A stretch of 64,000 nucleotides of DNA. Origin: Magnetospirillum aberrantis SpK (GTDB taxonomy: Bacteria; Pseudomonadota; Alphaproteobacteria; Rhodospirillales; Magnetospirillaceae). Below are positions 53,913 to 61,935 of the stretch, one piece after another. Location: NCBI RefSeq assembly GCF_011022235.1, contig NZ_JAAIYP010000001.1:1-64000 (forward strand), in the 5' to 3' direction. Under the pieces are notes generated by a model that did no database searches, had not been told where the DNA came from, and saw only the letters and a list, made by a program, of their open reading frames with translations. Position 1 is the stretch's first letter, and the number at the start of each line of letters is the position of its first letter. Both the position numbers and the translations under genes were made by a program.

Positions 53913-54059
53913 ATGGCCAAGAAGCGCGTGAACCACGCAACCGCGTTCCCCGTCGCCGCCATGGCGGCATGGCTGTGGGTGACGTTCGCGGCCTGCGCGT
54001 TCCTGGCTCAATTCGGTTCCGTGGCCGACCGGGTGGCGGCATTGGTGTTTCGCGGATGA
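53913..54059 (+). CDS. 48-residue single-helix protein, copy 1
   Basis: A 48-residue protein beginning MAKKRVNHATAFPVAAMA. It has a basic N-terminus, one hydrophobic helix (about 12-34) and a short C-terminal part ending ADRVAALVFRG. AGGAG precedes the ATG by 3 nt. Its stop overlaps the start of the adjacent GT-C-like gene (ATGA). The same arrangement recurs at 61786-61935: same size, one helix, same overlap, similar ending. I know no family name. Likely an accessory subunit of the coupled transferase, which is inference from position. Confidence 0.75.
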   Translation: MAKKRVNHATAFPVAAMAAWLWVTFAACAFLAQFGSVADRVAALVFRG

Positions 54060-55960
54060 CCACCGTCGCCGCGCTGCTTTTTCTGACCGTGTCCGCCATC
54101 GGCTGGGGAGGTCTGGCGTTGCGCGCCACCACCGGCGCGGTGCCGCGTGGCCGTCACGAATCGGTCGCGTTCGCCTTCGTCATCGGCCAGGGCGTCCTGG
54201 GTTGGCTGACCTTCTGGCCCGCCGTGACGCACATGGCGTCGGCCCCCGTGGCCGCCGGATTGTGCGCCGTGGGATTGTGCGGCCTGCCATGGCTGGCGCG
54301 AAACGCCGAACCAAAGCCGGAAACCGTCTCGGGCCGCCCGGACTGGATCTTGCGCGCCATCGTCTTGCTGGCCGGAGTGATCGCCGCCGGCGACGTGCTG
54401 GAAGCGCTGGCTCCCCCTGCGGATGCCGACAGCCTGGCCTATCATTTCGTCATCGCCAAGCATCTGGCGGAAACCGGACGGCTGGACTTCGTTCCCCGTG
54501 CGGTGGACGGCGCCGTCCCGCCGCTGACCCAACTGGTTTCCGGTCTGGCCTATAGCTTGGGCGGCGAACGGGCCATGACGCTTTGGGCCATGGTGTCGGG
54601 CTGGGGACTGGCGCTGGCAGCATACGCCCTGGCCTTGCGGTGGTTGAACCGCCGATGGGCGGCGGCGGCGGCGGTGACGATCCTGTCCATGCCCGCCGTC
54701 CTGTTCGGAGCGGGCACCGGACAGGTGGAAGTCCGCAGCGCCGCCTTCGCCACCATCGCCGTGGCCGTGGCGGCCGACGCCCTGACCCGCCGCGACCGGG
54801 GAGGCTTCGTGTTGTCCGGCGTGGCCGCCGGCTGCATGATGGCGGCCAAACTGACGGGAATGCTGTTGGTCGCGGCGATCGGGGCCGCGATGTTGACGCG
54901 GCCGTACGGCCGGCGTCAGGTCGTCCTGTTCGGCCTGACGGCGATGGCGGTGGGGGCTCCTTATTACGTCTGGTGCTGGCTCAACACCGGCGACCCGGTC
55001 TTCCCCATGTTGTGGGGTATGCTGCCCGGCCAGGACCCCACGCTGTGGAACACCGCGCAAGCCGCCTATTTCAAGGCGCGTTTCAACGGCGTGGAGTTGC
55101 TGCTGCCGAAGACGGTGGCATGGTGGCTGGCTTATCCGTTGCGGGTCCTGGTGGATTCCCACCCGGTGTTCGAGGCCGGGCGAACCGGCTTCGGTCCCTG
55201 GCCGCTGATCGCGGCGGGCTTTGCCCTGTGGGGCGGCTGGCAAGCCCGCCGGACCGTCTGGCGCTCTCCGCTGGCGACATGGCTGATGGTCGCCGCCCTG
55301 TTCTACAGCCTGTGGTTCTGGCTGGGGCCGTCCCAACGCATCCGCCACCTGCTTCCGGTCGCGCCGCTGGTGTTCCTGGTCCTGACGATCGCGGCGGAAC
55401 GGGCCACGCGATGTTCGCCGGCCCGCCTCGCGCTGAAGGCCGGCCTGGTCCTGACGCTGGCGGTGCAATGCGCCGGACAGGGGGTGTTCTCGCTGCAATA
55501 CATCGAGCATTTGCGCTCGGGCGAAACGCGCGAGGCGTTCCTGGCCCACAACGTCGACAGCTACCAGGCGGCGGCGTGGATCAACCGGCACCTGCCGGCA
55601 TCGGCCAAGGTCCTGCATGAACGGCGGGAACTGAACTACCTGTTGGAACGGGCGTCCTTTCAGGCCAATCCCGAACAGGAGGGACGCGTCGAGGTGCGCC
55701 CGGATAATGACGACCCGGCACTGTTCTGGCGGCAACTCCGCCATCAAGGTGTCGACCACATCTTCCACACCTTGCCCGACGACGGATCACGAACCGGAGT
55801 GGGGGGATTGACCATGCAGTTGGAAGCCGCCGGCTGTGCCCGTCAAATTCAGCGCTTCCACCAAAGCCAAAGGGTCGAATCACGGGCGTTGCGCGTGGTC
55901 AAACCCATCGACGAGACCAACGTGCTATGGCAACTGACGCCCGCGACCTGCCCGTTCTGA
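54056..55960 (+). CDS. GT-C-like polytopic glycosyltransferase, copy 1
   Basis: A 634-residue protein with about 11-12 helices in the first ~470 residues and a soluble C-terminal domain of ~150 residues. It resembles PMT/ArnT-type GT-C transferases that use polyprenyl-phosphate sugars. An early periplasmic-loop acid motif is seen in PADADSLAYHFVIAKHLA (about 120-137), and later blocks are GDPVFPMLWG and SQRIRHLLPVAPL. The paralogue at 61932 shares them in the same order (NDYDSLMYHIAIPR, GNPIFPVMNH, SQQVRFLLPITPL). Substrate unknown. ATG 54056 overlaps the small gene; the frame upstream to 53801 is non-coding. Confidence 0.82.
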   Translation: MTTVAALLFLTVSAIGWGGLALRATTGAVPRGRHESVAFAFVIGQGVLGWLTFWPAVTHMASAPVAAGLCAVGLCGLPWLARNAEPKPETVSGRPDWILRAIVLLAGVIAAGDVLEALAPPADADSLAYHFVIAKHLAETGRLDFVPRAVDGAVPPLTQLVSGLAYSLGGERAMTLWAMVSGWGLALAAYALALRWLNRRWAAAAAVTILSMPAVLFGAGTGQVEVRSAAFATIAVAVAADALTRRDRGGFVLSGVAAGCMMAAKLTGMLLVAAIGAAMLTRPYGRRQVVLFGLTAMAVGAPYYVWCWLNTGDPVFPMLWGMLPGQDPTLWNTAQAAYFKARFNGVELLLPKTVAWWLAYPLRVLVDSHPVFEAGRTGFGPWPLIAAGFALWGGWQARRTVWRSPLATWLMVAALFYSLWFWLGPSQRIRHLLPVAPLVFLVLTIAAERATRCSPARLALKAGLVLTLAVQCAGQGVFSLQYIEHLRSGETREAFLAHNVDSYQAAAWINRHLPASAKVLHERRELNYLLERASFQANPEQEGRVEVRPDNDDPALFWRQLRHQGVDHIFHTLPDDGSRTGVGGLTMQLEAAGCARQIQRFHQSQRVESRALRVVKPIDETNVLWQLTPATCPF

Positions 55961-55973
55961 GCCGCGGCGGGAA

Positions 55974-57026
55974 TCAGCGGCCGACGCTGTCCAGCAAGTC
56001 GAGGTCGGCGTCGACCATGTCGCGCACCAGGGTATCGAAGGGCACTTGGGGTTCCCATCCCAGCTTGGCCTTGGCTTTCGACGCGTCGCCGATCAGCAGG
56101 TCCACCTCGGTCGGGCGGAAATAGCGCGGATCGACCCGCACCAGCGGCCGGCCGGTGGCGATGTCGATGCCTTGTTCGTCCACGCCGCTCCCTTCCCAGC
56201 GCAAGGCGATGCCCACATGGGCAAAGGCCTTTTCCGCGAATTCGCGCACGGTGTGGGTTTCTCCGGTGGCCAGCACGTAGTCGTCGGCGTGGTCCTGTTG
56301 CAGCATGCGCCACATGCCCTCGACATAGTCGCGGGCGTGCCCCCAATCACGGCTGGCGTCAAGGTTGCCCAGCCACACCGCTTCCTGCGCGCCGGCCTTG
56401 ATGGCGGCGACGGCCCGGGTGATCTTGCGGGTCACGAAGGTTTCGCCGCGGATCGGGCTTTCGTGATTGAACAAGATGCCGTTGGACGCGTGGATGCCAT
56501 AGGCTTCGCGGTAGTTCACCGTGATCCAATAGGCATACAGCTTGGCCGCCGCGTAGGGGCTGCGCGGATAAAATGGCGTGGTCTCGTTTTGCGGGATGGC
56601 CTGGACCTTCCCGTAAAGCTCGGAGGTGGACGCCTGATAGAAGCGGGTGCGCTTCTCCAGGCCAAGGATGCGGATCGCCTCGAGCAGGCGCAACGTGCCG
56701 ACCGCGTCGGAATTGGCGGTGTATTCCGGCGTCTCGAAGCTGACCTGGACGTGGCTTTGCGCCGCGAGATTGTAGATCTCGTCCGGCTGCGTCTCCTGCA
56801 CGATGCGGATCAGGTTGGTGGAATCCGTCATGTCGCCGTAATGCAGGAACATGCGCACGTCGCGTTCGTGCGGATCCTTGTACAGGTGGTCGATGCGGCC
56901 GGTGTTGAACGACGACGACCGCCGCTTGATGCCATGCACCACATAACCCTTGGACAGCAGCAACTCGGCCAAATACGCTCCATCCTGGCCGGTGATGCCG
57001 GTGATCAAGGCTACGCGCTGAGACAT
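55974..57026 (-). CDS. gmd: GDP-mannose 4,6-dehydratase
   Basis: A 350-residue extended SDR that converts GDP-mannose to GDP-4-keto-6-deoxymannose. The nucleotide loop is [12 protein letters not shown], followed by [19 protein letters not shown] (diagnostic of Gmd), [11 protein letters not shown] and the catalytic [12 protein letters not shown]. No reductase (Rmd or Fcl) lies beside it, so the end sugar could be rhamnose, fucose, perosamine or another deoxysugar. It is divergent from the nonulosonate-like operon with 171 nt between starts and a hairpin in its leader. ManC on the same strand supplies its substrate. Confidence 0.95.
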   Translation of the reverse strand: MSQRVALITGITGQDGAYLAELLLSKGYVVHGIKRRSSSFNTGRIDHLYKDPHERDVRMFLHYGDMTDSTNLIRIVQETQPDEIYNLAAQSHVQVSFETPEYTANSDAVGTLRLLEAIRILGLEKRTRFYQASTSELYGKVQAIPQNETTPFYPRSPYAAAKLYAYWITVNYREAYGIHASNGILFNHESPIRGETFVTRKITRAVAAIKAGAQEAVWLGNLDASRDWGHARDYVEGMWRMLQQDHADDYVLATGETHTVREFAEKAFAHVGIALRWEGSGVDEQGIDIATGRPLVRVDPRYFRPTEVDLLIGDASKAKAKLGWEPQVPFDTLVRDMVDADLDLLDSVGR

Positions 57027-57044
57027 TCAAATCCTCCGGATGCA

Positions 57045-57079
57045 CCATGGACGGGCACGCATGCCCCTCGGGTCCATGG
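57045..57079. repeat. Inverted repeat in the gmd leader
   Basis: Outer arms CCATGGAC / GTCCATGG enclose an inner stem GGGCA / TGCCC with a 4-nt loop and a 5-nt bulge. The dyad lies 19 nt before the gmd start. It could be an operator or an mRNA leader hairpin. Confidence 0.5.
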
Positions 57080-57137
57080 GGCACGCACCATACACTCTGT
57101 TGCGCGCCCATGCCACCCGCGATCACGCGCAAATTTC

Positions 57138-57167
57138 TTGACCCGCTGCGCTGTTTTTGGCTGTTTA
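57138..57167 (+). promoter_or_regulatory. Candidate promoter of the nonulosonate-like operon
   Basis: TTGACC and TGTTTA are separated by 18 nt, 31 nt before the CMP-sugar synthetase start, in the divergent gap with gmd. Confidence 0.42.
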
Positions 57168-57197
57168 GCGTTTCGGTCGCAATGGACAGTGAATTCG

Positions 57198-57920
57198 ATG
57201 CTCGATGGCAAACGGGTCTTGGCGGTCATTCCCGCCCGCGGCGGATCCAAAGGCGTCCCCCGGAAGAACCTTCGCCCCCTCTGCGGCCGTCCCCTGATCG
57301 GCTGGAGCATCGAAGAAACGGCCAAGTCCCTCCTGATCGACCGGCTGGTGGTCAGCACCGAGGATGAGGAAATCGCCAGAACCGCGCGCGATCTTGGCGC
57401 CGAGGTCCCCTTTCTGCGCCCGGCCGAATTCTCGACCGACACCGCCCGCCCCGAGGACGCCATCGTCCACCTGTTGCGCACTCTCGACGACACCTTCGAC
57501 TATGTGGCCATGCTGCATTCCACGGTGCCGCTGCGCCGGGTCGAGGACGTGGACGGCACCTTGCGCGCCTGCCATGACCGCGGCGCAACCGCGGCGGTCG
57601 CGTGCTGCGTTCCCGGCAAGACGCCGTTTTGGATGCTGACCGAGAACGCCGATGGCCGCATGGTGCCGCTGATGGGATGGGATGGCTTCGTCCGGCGGCG
57701 CCAGGATCAGCCCAAGGTGCTGATTCCCACCGGCGCCGTCTTCGTGTCGCGGGTCGAGGCTTTCTTGCAAACCGCCAATTTCTACGGCGCCGACACGGTC
57801 CCCTATGAGATGCCGGCCGAACGGGCGGTGGACATCGACACGCCCCTGGACTTCCAGATGTGCGAATTCATGATGGCGCGGGGCATGCGCACCGGCCAAG
57901 GAGACGAAATGAATGGCTGA
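57198..57920 (+). CDS. CMP-sugar (acylneuraminate-type) cytidylyltransferase
   Basis: A 240-residue nucleotidyltransferase that activates a nonulosonic acid with CTP. The N-terminal nucleotide motif is IPARGGSKGVPRKNLRPLCG (11-30), standard for NeuA/PseF/LegF, and LHSTVPLRRVEDVDGTL resembles the LQPTSPLR block. Which sugar (neuraminic, pseudaminic, legionaminic) cannot be told from the sequence. ATG 57198 is chosen; an in-frame GTG at 57189 would add three residues. It overlaps the synthase gene by 8 nt. Confidence 0.88.
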   Translation: MLDGKRVLAVIPARGGSKGVPRKNLRPLCGRPLIGWSIEETAKSLLIDRLVVSTEDEEIARTARDLGAEVPFLRPAEFSTDTARPEDAIVHLLRTLDDTFDYVAMLHSTVPLRRVEDVDGTLRACHDRGATAAVACCVPGKTPFWMLTENADGRMVPLMGWDGFVRRRQDQPKVLIPTGAVFVSRVEAFLQTANFYGADTVPYEMPAERAVDIDTPLDFQMCEFMMARGMRTGQGDEMNG

Positions 57921-58971
57921 TTCGGTACGGATCGGCGCGCGCGCCGTCGGCGCGGGACACCCGTGCTACGTTCTCGCCGAAGCGGGAGTGAACCACAACG
58001 GCAGTTGGGACCTGGCGGTGGAACTGGTGCGCGCCGCCAAGCGCGCCGGTGCCGACGCGGTCAAGTTCCAGACCTTCCGGGCCAACCGCCTGATCACCGC
58101 CAGCGCCCCCAAGGCGGCCTATCAGCTGCGAACCACCGACGGCGGGGAAAGCCAGACCGAGATGTTGCGGAAACTGGAGATGCCCGAGGACTGGCATCCC
58201 CGGCTGATCAAGCTGTGCCGCGACGAGGGAATCGAGTTCCTGTCCACGCCCTACAGCTTCGAGGACGTGGATTTGCTTGTCTCCATGGGGGTGGGCGCGC
58301 TGAAACTGGCGTCGATCCACTGTGCCGAACCGCCCTTTGTCGCCTATGCCGCCAAGACCGGGTTGCCGCTGATCCTGGCCACCGGCATGGCCACCCTGGC
58401 CGAGGTCGACGCCGCCGTGCGTGCCGCCCGCTCGGTCGGCAACGAGCAAGTGGTGTTGCTGCAATGCACCACCGACTATCCCGCCCGTCTGGAGGACGCC
58501 AACGCCCGCGCCATCCCGGTCATGCGGCAGGCCTTTCAATTGCCCGTCGGCTATTCCGACCACACCGAAAGCCACATTCCGTGCGTGGCGTCGGTAGCGC
58601 TTGGCGCCTGTCTGGTGGAGAAGCACCTGACGCTGGACCGCGCCATGCCGGGCCCCGACCACGCCGCCTCGTTCGATCCCGGCCAGTTCGCCGCCCTGGT
58701 CCAGGCCATCCGCGAGACCGAGCGATGCCTGGGCAACGGCATCAAACAACCCTGTGCGGTCGAGGTGCAAAACGCCAAGACCATGCGGCGAAGCCTGGCC
58801 GCCCGCCGCGACCTCTTGGCCGGCGACGTGCTGGACGAAGCCGACGTGGCGTTGCTGCGACCCGCCTCGGGACTGCGCCCTTACCTGCTGCCGGAACTGC
58901 TGGGCCGCCGGCTGGTTCGCGACGTCCCTGCCGGCACCCCGTTCCGCCTGGGGGATTTCGATGGCGAATGA
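57913..58971 (+). CDS. NeuB-family nonulosonic acid synthase
   Basis: A 352-residue TIM barrel plus C-terminal SAF (antifreeze-like) domain (about 293-350). It condenses phosphoenolpyruvate with a 6-carbon amino sugar. Conserved blocks are LAEAGVNHNGSWDLA, ADAVKFQTFRAN, STPYSFEDVDLL, GYSDHTESH and VEKHLTLDRAMPGPDHAASFDP. The choice between NeuB, PseI and LegI cannot be made by eye. It follows the cytidylyltransferase (8-nt overlap) and precedes a GNAT (11-nt overlap), the usual company of synthase genes. Confidence 0.93.
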   Translation: MADSVRIGARAVGAGHPCYVLAEAGVNHNGSWDLAVELVRAAKRAGADAVKFQTFRANRLITASAPKAAYQLRTTDGGESQTEMLRKLEMPEDWHPRLIKLCRDEGIEFLSTPYSFEDVDLLVSMGVGALKLASIHCAEPPFVAYAAKTGLPLILATGMATLAEVDAAVRAARSVGNEQVVLLQCTTDYPARLEDANARAIPVMRQAFQLPVGYSDHTESHIPCVASVALGACLVEKHLTLDRAMPGPDHAASFDPGQFAALVQAIRETERCLGNGIKQPCAVEVQNAKTMRRSLAARRDLLAGDVLDEADVALLRPASGLRPYLLPELLGRRLVRDVPAGTPFRLGDFDGE

Positions 58972-59434
58972 TCCCTGCCGCCTGCGGCTGCTGACCGATG
59001 CGGACGCGGGCCCACTGGCCGCCCTGCTGGGCTCACAGCGGCTCGAATATCTCAGGGATTTCTTTCCCTTCGCCTTCGACCTTCCCACCATCCGGGCGCA
59101 ACTGGCCCAGGCGGCGAAAGATCGGTTCTGGGCGATCGAAGCCGATGGCGCCGTGGTCGGCATGGTCATGCTGCGGGGCATGGACGCGGGCTATGCCCGC
59201 CCGAGCTTCGGCATCGTCGTCGCCGAAACCGCGGCCGGGCGCGGCTTCGGCCGTCAGGCGCTGGACTTCGCCATCCGCTGGGCCGAGGAAAACGACATTC
59301 CCGGCATTTTCCTGAAGGTGGCGGAGGACAACGCCGCCGCCCGCCGCCTTTACGAGGAGGCGGGATTCCGGTTCGAGGGCGTCTGCCCCGACATCGGTCA
59401 TCGCATGTACGTTCTGCCGCTGCCGAGGCGTTGA
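58961..59434 (+). CDS. GNAT-family acetyltransferase of the nonulosonate-like cluster
   Basis: A 157-residue GNAT. The acetyl-CoA loop is GIVVAETAAGRGFGRQALDFAI (about 88-109), and the second half has KVAEDNAAARRLYEEAGF. By position (between synthase and aminotransferase genes) it may N-acetylate an amino sugar precursor, as PseH or LegH do. That role is inference. ATG 58961 overlaps the synthase gene by 11 nt; the upstream frame is out-of-frame synthase sequence. The stop overlaps the next start by one base. Confidence 0.85.
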   Translation: MANDPCRLRLLTDADAGPLAALLGSQRLEYLRDFFPFAFDLPTIRAQLAQAAKDRFWAIEADGAVVGMVMLRGMDAGYARPSFGIVVAETAAGRGFGRQALDFAIRWAEENDIPGIFLKVAEDNAAARRLYEEAGFRFEGVCPDIGHRMYVLPLPRR

Positions 59435-60318
59435 TGGCCATCTACGTTTCCACCGGCGCCTTCCGGTCCCGCGACCTCGGCGAGATCGTCGAACTGGCGC
59501 TGACCAACCGCATCACCCACCTGGAGCTCAGTTCGGGCGCCGCCCACGAGCCCAGGCTGGACGCATGCATCGAACGATTGCTGGCCAACGGGGTCTCCCT
59601 GGCCGTGCACAATTACTTTCCCGCTCCGGCGGAACCATTCGTGCTCAATCTCGGCGCCCTGGACCCATCGGTTCGCGAACGGTCCAAGCGCCATGTCCGC
59701 GAATGCATCGACCTGTGCGCCCGGCTGCATCTGCCCTATTACAGCCTGCACGCGGCCTACGGCCTGCCGGTGCGGGCCCAGGACCTCGGCAACCCACAGG
59801 CCCAGGTAGCGCTCGCCGAGCGCGACGGCCTGCCCGCGCGCGACGAGGTCTATGGGGTGTTCGTCGACGCGGTGCGCGAAATGGCCGCCTATGGCAGCGC
59901 CCGCGACGTGGACCTTCTGATCGAAAACAACGCCCTTTCGGTCCCCTATATGGAGGCGCGGAAGGCCGACCCCTTCTTGCTGACCACGGCCGAGGAAAGC
60001 GAGCGTTTCATCGCGGATGCGGCCTCGCCGCATGTCGGCTTGCTGGTGGACGTCGCCCACGCCCGGGTTTCCTCGGCCGCGTTGGGACGCGACGCCGAGG
60101 ATTTCCTGCGCCGGACACTGCCGTTGGCCCGTTGCGTCCATCTCTCGGACAACGACGGCCGCGAGGACCAGAACCTGCCGTTCCGCGAGGATTCGTGGTT
60201 CTGGCCGCTGCTCAAACCCCATGCCGACCGGCTCGACTTCGTCATCGAGGTCTACAATCTGGCGCCCGAAACCATCCGGCAGCAATTGGAGCTGGCCCGG
60301 ACCCTTCTGTATTCATGA
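59434..60318 (+). CDS. TIM-barrel sugar isomerase/epimerase-like protein
   Basis: A 294-residue protein of the AP-endonuclease-2/xylose-isomerase TIM-barrel superfamily. Likely metal-site residues are E in LLIENNAL, H in LLVDVAHARV, and H/D in HLSDNDG, with a final E in VIEVYNL. Members include sugar isomerases and epimerases. It is not a standard member of the neuraminic, pseudaminic or legionaminic pathways, so its presence here hints at a variant sugar. ATG 59434 overlaps the GNAT stop (TGATG) by one base, and its own stop overlaps the next ATG. Confidence 0.8.
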   Translation: MAIYVSTGAFRSRDLGEIVELALTNRITHLELSSGAAHEPRLDACIERLLANGVSLAVHNYFPAPAEPFVLNLGALDPSVRERSKRHVRECIDLCARLHLPYYSLHAAYGLPVRAQDLGNPQAQVALAERDGLPARDEVYGVFVDAVREMAAYGSARDVDLLIENNALSVPYMEARKADPFLLTTAEESERFIADAASPHVGLLVDVAHARVSSAALGRDAEDFLRRTLPLARCVHLSDNDGREDQNLPFREDSWFWPLLKPHADRLDFVIEVYNLAPETIRQQLELARTLLYS

Positions 60319-61778
60319 AAGAACGCAAAATGGCTAATGCTCGCCTTGAAAACATGGTGGCGCCCACCGACGCGACCTTGAAGCAGGTCATGAACCTGAT
60401 GAGCGCCAACACCATCGGCGTGGTCTTCATCTGCGATTCCGACGGCATCCTGCGCGGCGTGATCACCGATGGCGACATCCGCCGTGCGTTTCTGACGGGC
60501 GCCACCGTGGAACAGCCGTGCCAGCCCTATCTCCGCCCCAGCTACACCGCCGGCCGCGTCGGCGTCCCGCGCAACGAGAACCTGGCCCTGATGTCGCGCC
60601 GCATCCTCCACCTGCCGCTGGTGGACGCAGACGGCCGACTGGTGGATTACCTGTCCTGGAAGGACATGTGGCATGTGCCGCTGGTCAGCCCGTCGCTGTC
60701 CGGCAACGAGCTGCGATACGTGGAGGAATGCATCAGCACCGGCTGGATTTCCTCGCAAGGCCCCTTCATCCAGCGTTTCGAAGCCATGGCCCGCGACTTT
60801 CTTGGCACGGGATTCGCCCTGTCCACCGCCAACGGCACGCTGTCCCTGCAACTGGCCATCCAGGCACTGGACATCGGCCCCGGTGACGAGGTGATCGTCC
60901 CCAACTTCACCTTCGGCGCCTCGGCCAACGCGGTGATGCAACGCGGCGCCACGCCCGTTTTCGCCGACATCGACCCGGCAAGCTGGACCTTGTCCCCCGA
61001 ATCCGTCGCCGCGCTGGTCGGGCCGCGCACCAAGGCGATCATGCCGGTCCACATCTATGGCCAGGCTTGCGACATGGACCCGATCATGGACATCGCCCGC
61101 AGCCACGGCCTCAAGGTGATCGAGGATTGCGCCGAGGCCCTGGGCGCCGAATACAAGGGGCGCCGCGTCGGCTCGATCGGCGACGTCGGCTGCTTCAGCT
61201 TCTTCGCCAACAAGATCATCACCACCGGGGAGGGCGGACTGGTCACCGTCAACGATCCCCAGCTATACGAACGCCTGAAGATGCTTCGCGACCATGGCGT
61301 CAAGCCGGAACGCCGCTATTGGCACCTGGAGCCCGGAACCAACTGCCGCATGACCAACCTGCAAGCGGCGCTCGGCGTAGCCCAGATGGAGCGCGTCGAC
61401 GAGTTCCTGGCGTTGCGCGACCGGCTCGCCGAACGCTATGACGCCGAACTGGCCGGCATTCGCGGCATCGTGCCCCACCGTGCCGCCAATTGGGGGCGCA
61501 AGGTGTGTTGGCTTTATTCGGTGGTGGTGGAGCCCGAGTCCTTCGGCATGGACCGGGACAGCCTGTTGGCGGCGCTGCGCGAATTGGGCGTCGAGGCCCG
61601 CCCGGTGTTTCCCGCCCTCGACGACCAGCCGGCCTTTGTCGGCTCGCGCGCAGGCGACGTCGAGGCCAGCCGCTCCCTTGCCGTCAACGGCTTGTCCCTG
61701 CCCACCGGCAACGAAATGTCGGTGATCGAGGTCGTCCGGGTGGTGGAAGCCCTGCGCATTCTTGGCCGGACCGAATGA
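60315..61778 (+). CDS. CBS-pair / DegT-type aminotransferase fusion
   Basis: A 487-residue fusion. Residues about 8-118 form two CBS motifs (GVITDGDIRRAFLTG; LPLVDADGRLVDYLSW), as in nucleotide-sensing or sugar-nucleotidyltransferase regulatory domains. Residues about 122-487 are a DegT/DnrJ/EryC1 PLP aminotransferase with the PLP lysine K300 in FFANKIITTGEGG and STANGTLSLQLA near the start. It probably aminates a keto sugar, like PseC or LegC, under ligand control. The start overlaps the TIM-barrel stop by ATGA; MANARLE at 60330 is the alternative. Confidence 0.9.
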   Translation: MKERKMANARLENMVAPTDATLKQVMNLMSANTIGVVFICDSDGILRGVITDGDIRRAFLTGATVEQPCQPYLRPSYTAGRVGVPRNENLALMSRRILHLPLVDADGRLVDYLSWKDMWHVPLVSPSLSGNELRYVEECISTGWISSQGPFIQRFEAMARDFLGTGFALSTANGTLSLQLAIQALDIGPGDEVIVPNFTFGASANAVMQRGATPVFADIDPASWTLSPESVAALVGPRTKAIMPVHIYGQACDMDPIMDIARSHGLKVIEDCAEALGAEYKGRRVGSIGDVGCFSFFANKIITTGEGGLVTVNDPQLYERLKMLRDHGVKPERRYWHLEPGTNCRMTNLQAALGVAQMERVDEFLALRDRLAERYDAELAGIRGIVPHRAANWGRKVCWLYSVVVEPESFGMDRDSLLAALRELGVEARPVFPALDDQPAFVGSRAGDVEASRSLAVNGLSLPTGNEMSVIEVVRVVEALRILGRTE

Positions 61779-61785
61779 GGCAGCC

Positions 61786-61935
61786 ATGACCGCGAACAAG
61801 CAAAGACCCGTCGCCGTGGCGTTGTGCATCGCATGGCTGTTCGTGGTGACGGTGTCCTACTTCACCTACAACGCCGACTATTATCGAGAGAAGACCCGCA
61901 CCTTCTCTGACTTCATCGCAAGGCGTCTCGGATGA
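61786..61935 (+). CDS. 49-residue single-helix protein, copy 2
   Basis: A 49-residue protein starting MTANKQRPVAVALCIAWL. One hydrophobic helix (about 8-26) is followed by a polar tail (YNADYYREKTRTFSDFIARRLG). It begins 7 nt after the CBS-aminotransferase stop and its own stop overlaps the next ATG (ATGA). It matches copy 1 at 53913-54059 in size, topology and gene overlap, though sequence identity is low by eye. The tail has an extra aromatic and basic segment. Family unknown. Confidence 0.75.
   Translation: MTANKQRPVAVALCIAWLFVVTVSYFTYNADYYREKTRTFSDFIARRLG

Noticed and set aside
54060-55768. Minus-strand open frame beneath the copy 1 transferase
   Set aside because: No start signal or domain; the plus-strand protein has the membrane pattern and a clear paralogue.
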